A stretch of DNA of 64,000 bases from Armigeres subalbatus (lineage: Eukaryota > Arthropoda > Insecta > Diptera > Culicidae), in contig NW_026943327.1 of assembly GCF_024139115.2 (NCBI RefSeq), positions 806,001-870,000 of the forward strand, in the 5' to 3' direction. Below the pieces are notes generated by a model, which saw only the letters and a program-made list of their open reading frames with translations, was not told the origin of the DNA and did no database searches. The stretch's first letter is position 1. Each line of letters starts with the position of its first letter. Shown here one piece after another: positions 63,738-64,000 of this stretch. The position numbers and the translations under genes were made by a program.

Positions 63738-64000
63738 CTTATTTATTTATCATCAGACTAAGGCCGGAGTGACCTGTGCTGCACATAAAAGACTTCTCCA
63801 TTCAGCTCGGTTCATGGCTGCACTTCGCCAACCACGCAGTCTACGGAGGGTCCGCAAGTCGTCCTCCACCTGATCGATCCACCTTGCCCGCTGTGCACCT
63901 CGCCTTCTTGTTCCCGTCGGATCGTTGTCGAGAACCATTTTCACCGGATTACTGTTCGACATTCTGGCTACGTGCCCGGCCCACCGCAGTCTTCCGATTT
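63738..64000 (-). mobile_element. RTE-clade retrotransposon, copy C (3' end, cut by window edge)
   Basis: TTATTTATTTATCA (the TAAA tail, reversed) then CAGACTAAGGCCGGAGTGAC, matching the 3' ends of copies A and B. The minus frame 63962-63753 gives SNSNPVKMVLDNDPTGTRRR and DQVEDDLRTLRRLRGWRSAA, the same C-terminus as copy A (63-70 codons, open). The element continues beyond 64000. Confidence 0.85.

Noticed and set aside
63275..63873. Three overlapping 137-165 codon frames of SLFLVPC repeats
   Set aside because: A 7-bp repeat without stops opens all three frames; purely a simple-sequence artefact.

Overview
The window looks like non-genic, transposon-packed chromosomal DNA of a culicine mosquito, most likely an Aedes. 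The grounds are tRNA-derived SINEs of the Feilai type, RTE-clade and LOA-clade non-LTR retrotransposons with mosquito-like protein sequence, dense MITEs with clear target-site duplications (TSDs), AT-rich spacers and no bacterial-style gene order. The species is an inference. I found no intact host gene, and no rRNA, tRNA or CRISPR locus. Nearly every coding stretch is a broken transposon protein.

Layout. 0-4 kb: an R1/LOA-like fragment carrying a MITE, then a decayed non-LTR element whose pieces lie in opposite orientations. 4.5-5.8 kb: a TTAA-flanked foldback element. 6.5 kb: a minus-strand SINE. 9.5-12.7 kb: a 5'-truncated LOA-type retrotransposon (RT, RNase H, Cys-rich tail). 14.4-19.5 kb: a Russian-doll nest, with an outer element holding a 4.25 kb element that itself holds at least five MITEs or hairpins and a 143-bp tandem array. 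20-27 kb: degenerate GAATTCC minisatellites around several copies of a CA-repeat-bearing family, plus a 157-bp hairpin. 27.4-28.1 kb: a dead pogo/jerky-like transposase. 28.6-30.3 kb: an internally deleted RTE element with a 14-bp TSD. 30.4-31.6 kb: a 51-bp minisatellite between direct repeats. 31.8-33.75 kb: a second, older RTE element. 36-41.7 kb: a run of MITEs, two TTAA-flanked elements and a nested hAT MITE. 43.0-47.2 kb: a 4.1 kb hAT-type element with an 8-bp TSD. 49.9-54.4 kb: LOA scraps and a 130-bp tandem array. 54.4-57.0 kb: a second RTE copy with a long open frame. 57.3-63.3 kb: a Ty3/gypsy-type LTR retrotransposon with a 5-bp TSD, its 3' LTR split by a 3.0 kb TTAA-flanked element that carries a 2 kb inverted minisatellite. 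63.4 kb to the end: a (TTCCTTG)n array and the 3' end of a third RTE copy.

The elements do not cooperate as a pathway. They record successive insertions. The features most worth following are the 2 kb self-complementary minisatellite inside the TTAA element, four unrelated TTAA-flanked non-autonomous elements, a family of near-perfect hairpin MITEs present in five full or half copies, and two RTE copies with different internal deletions.
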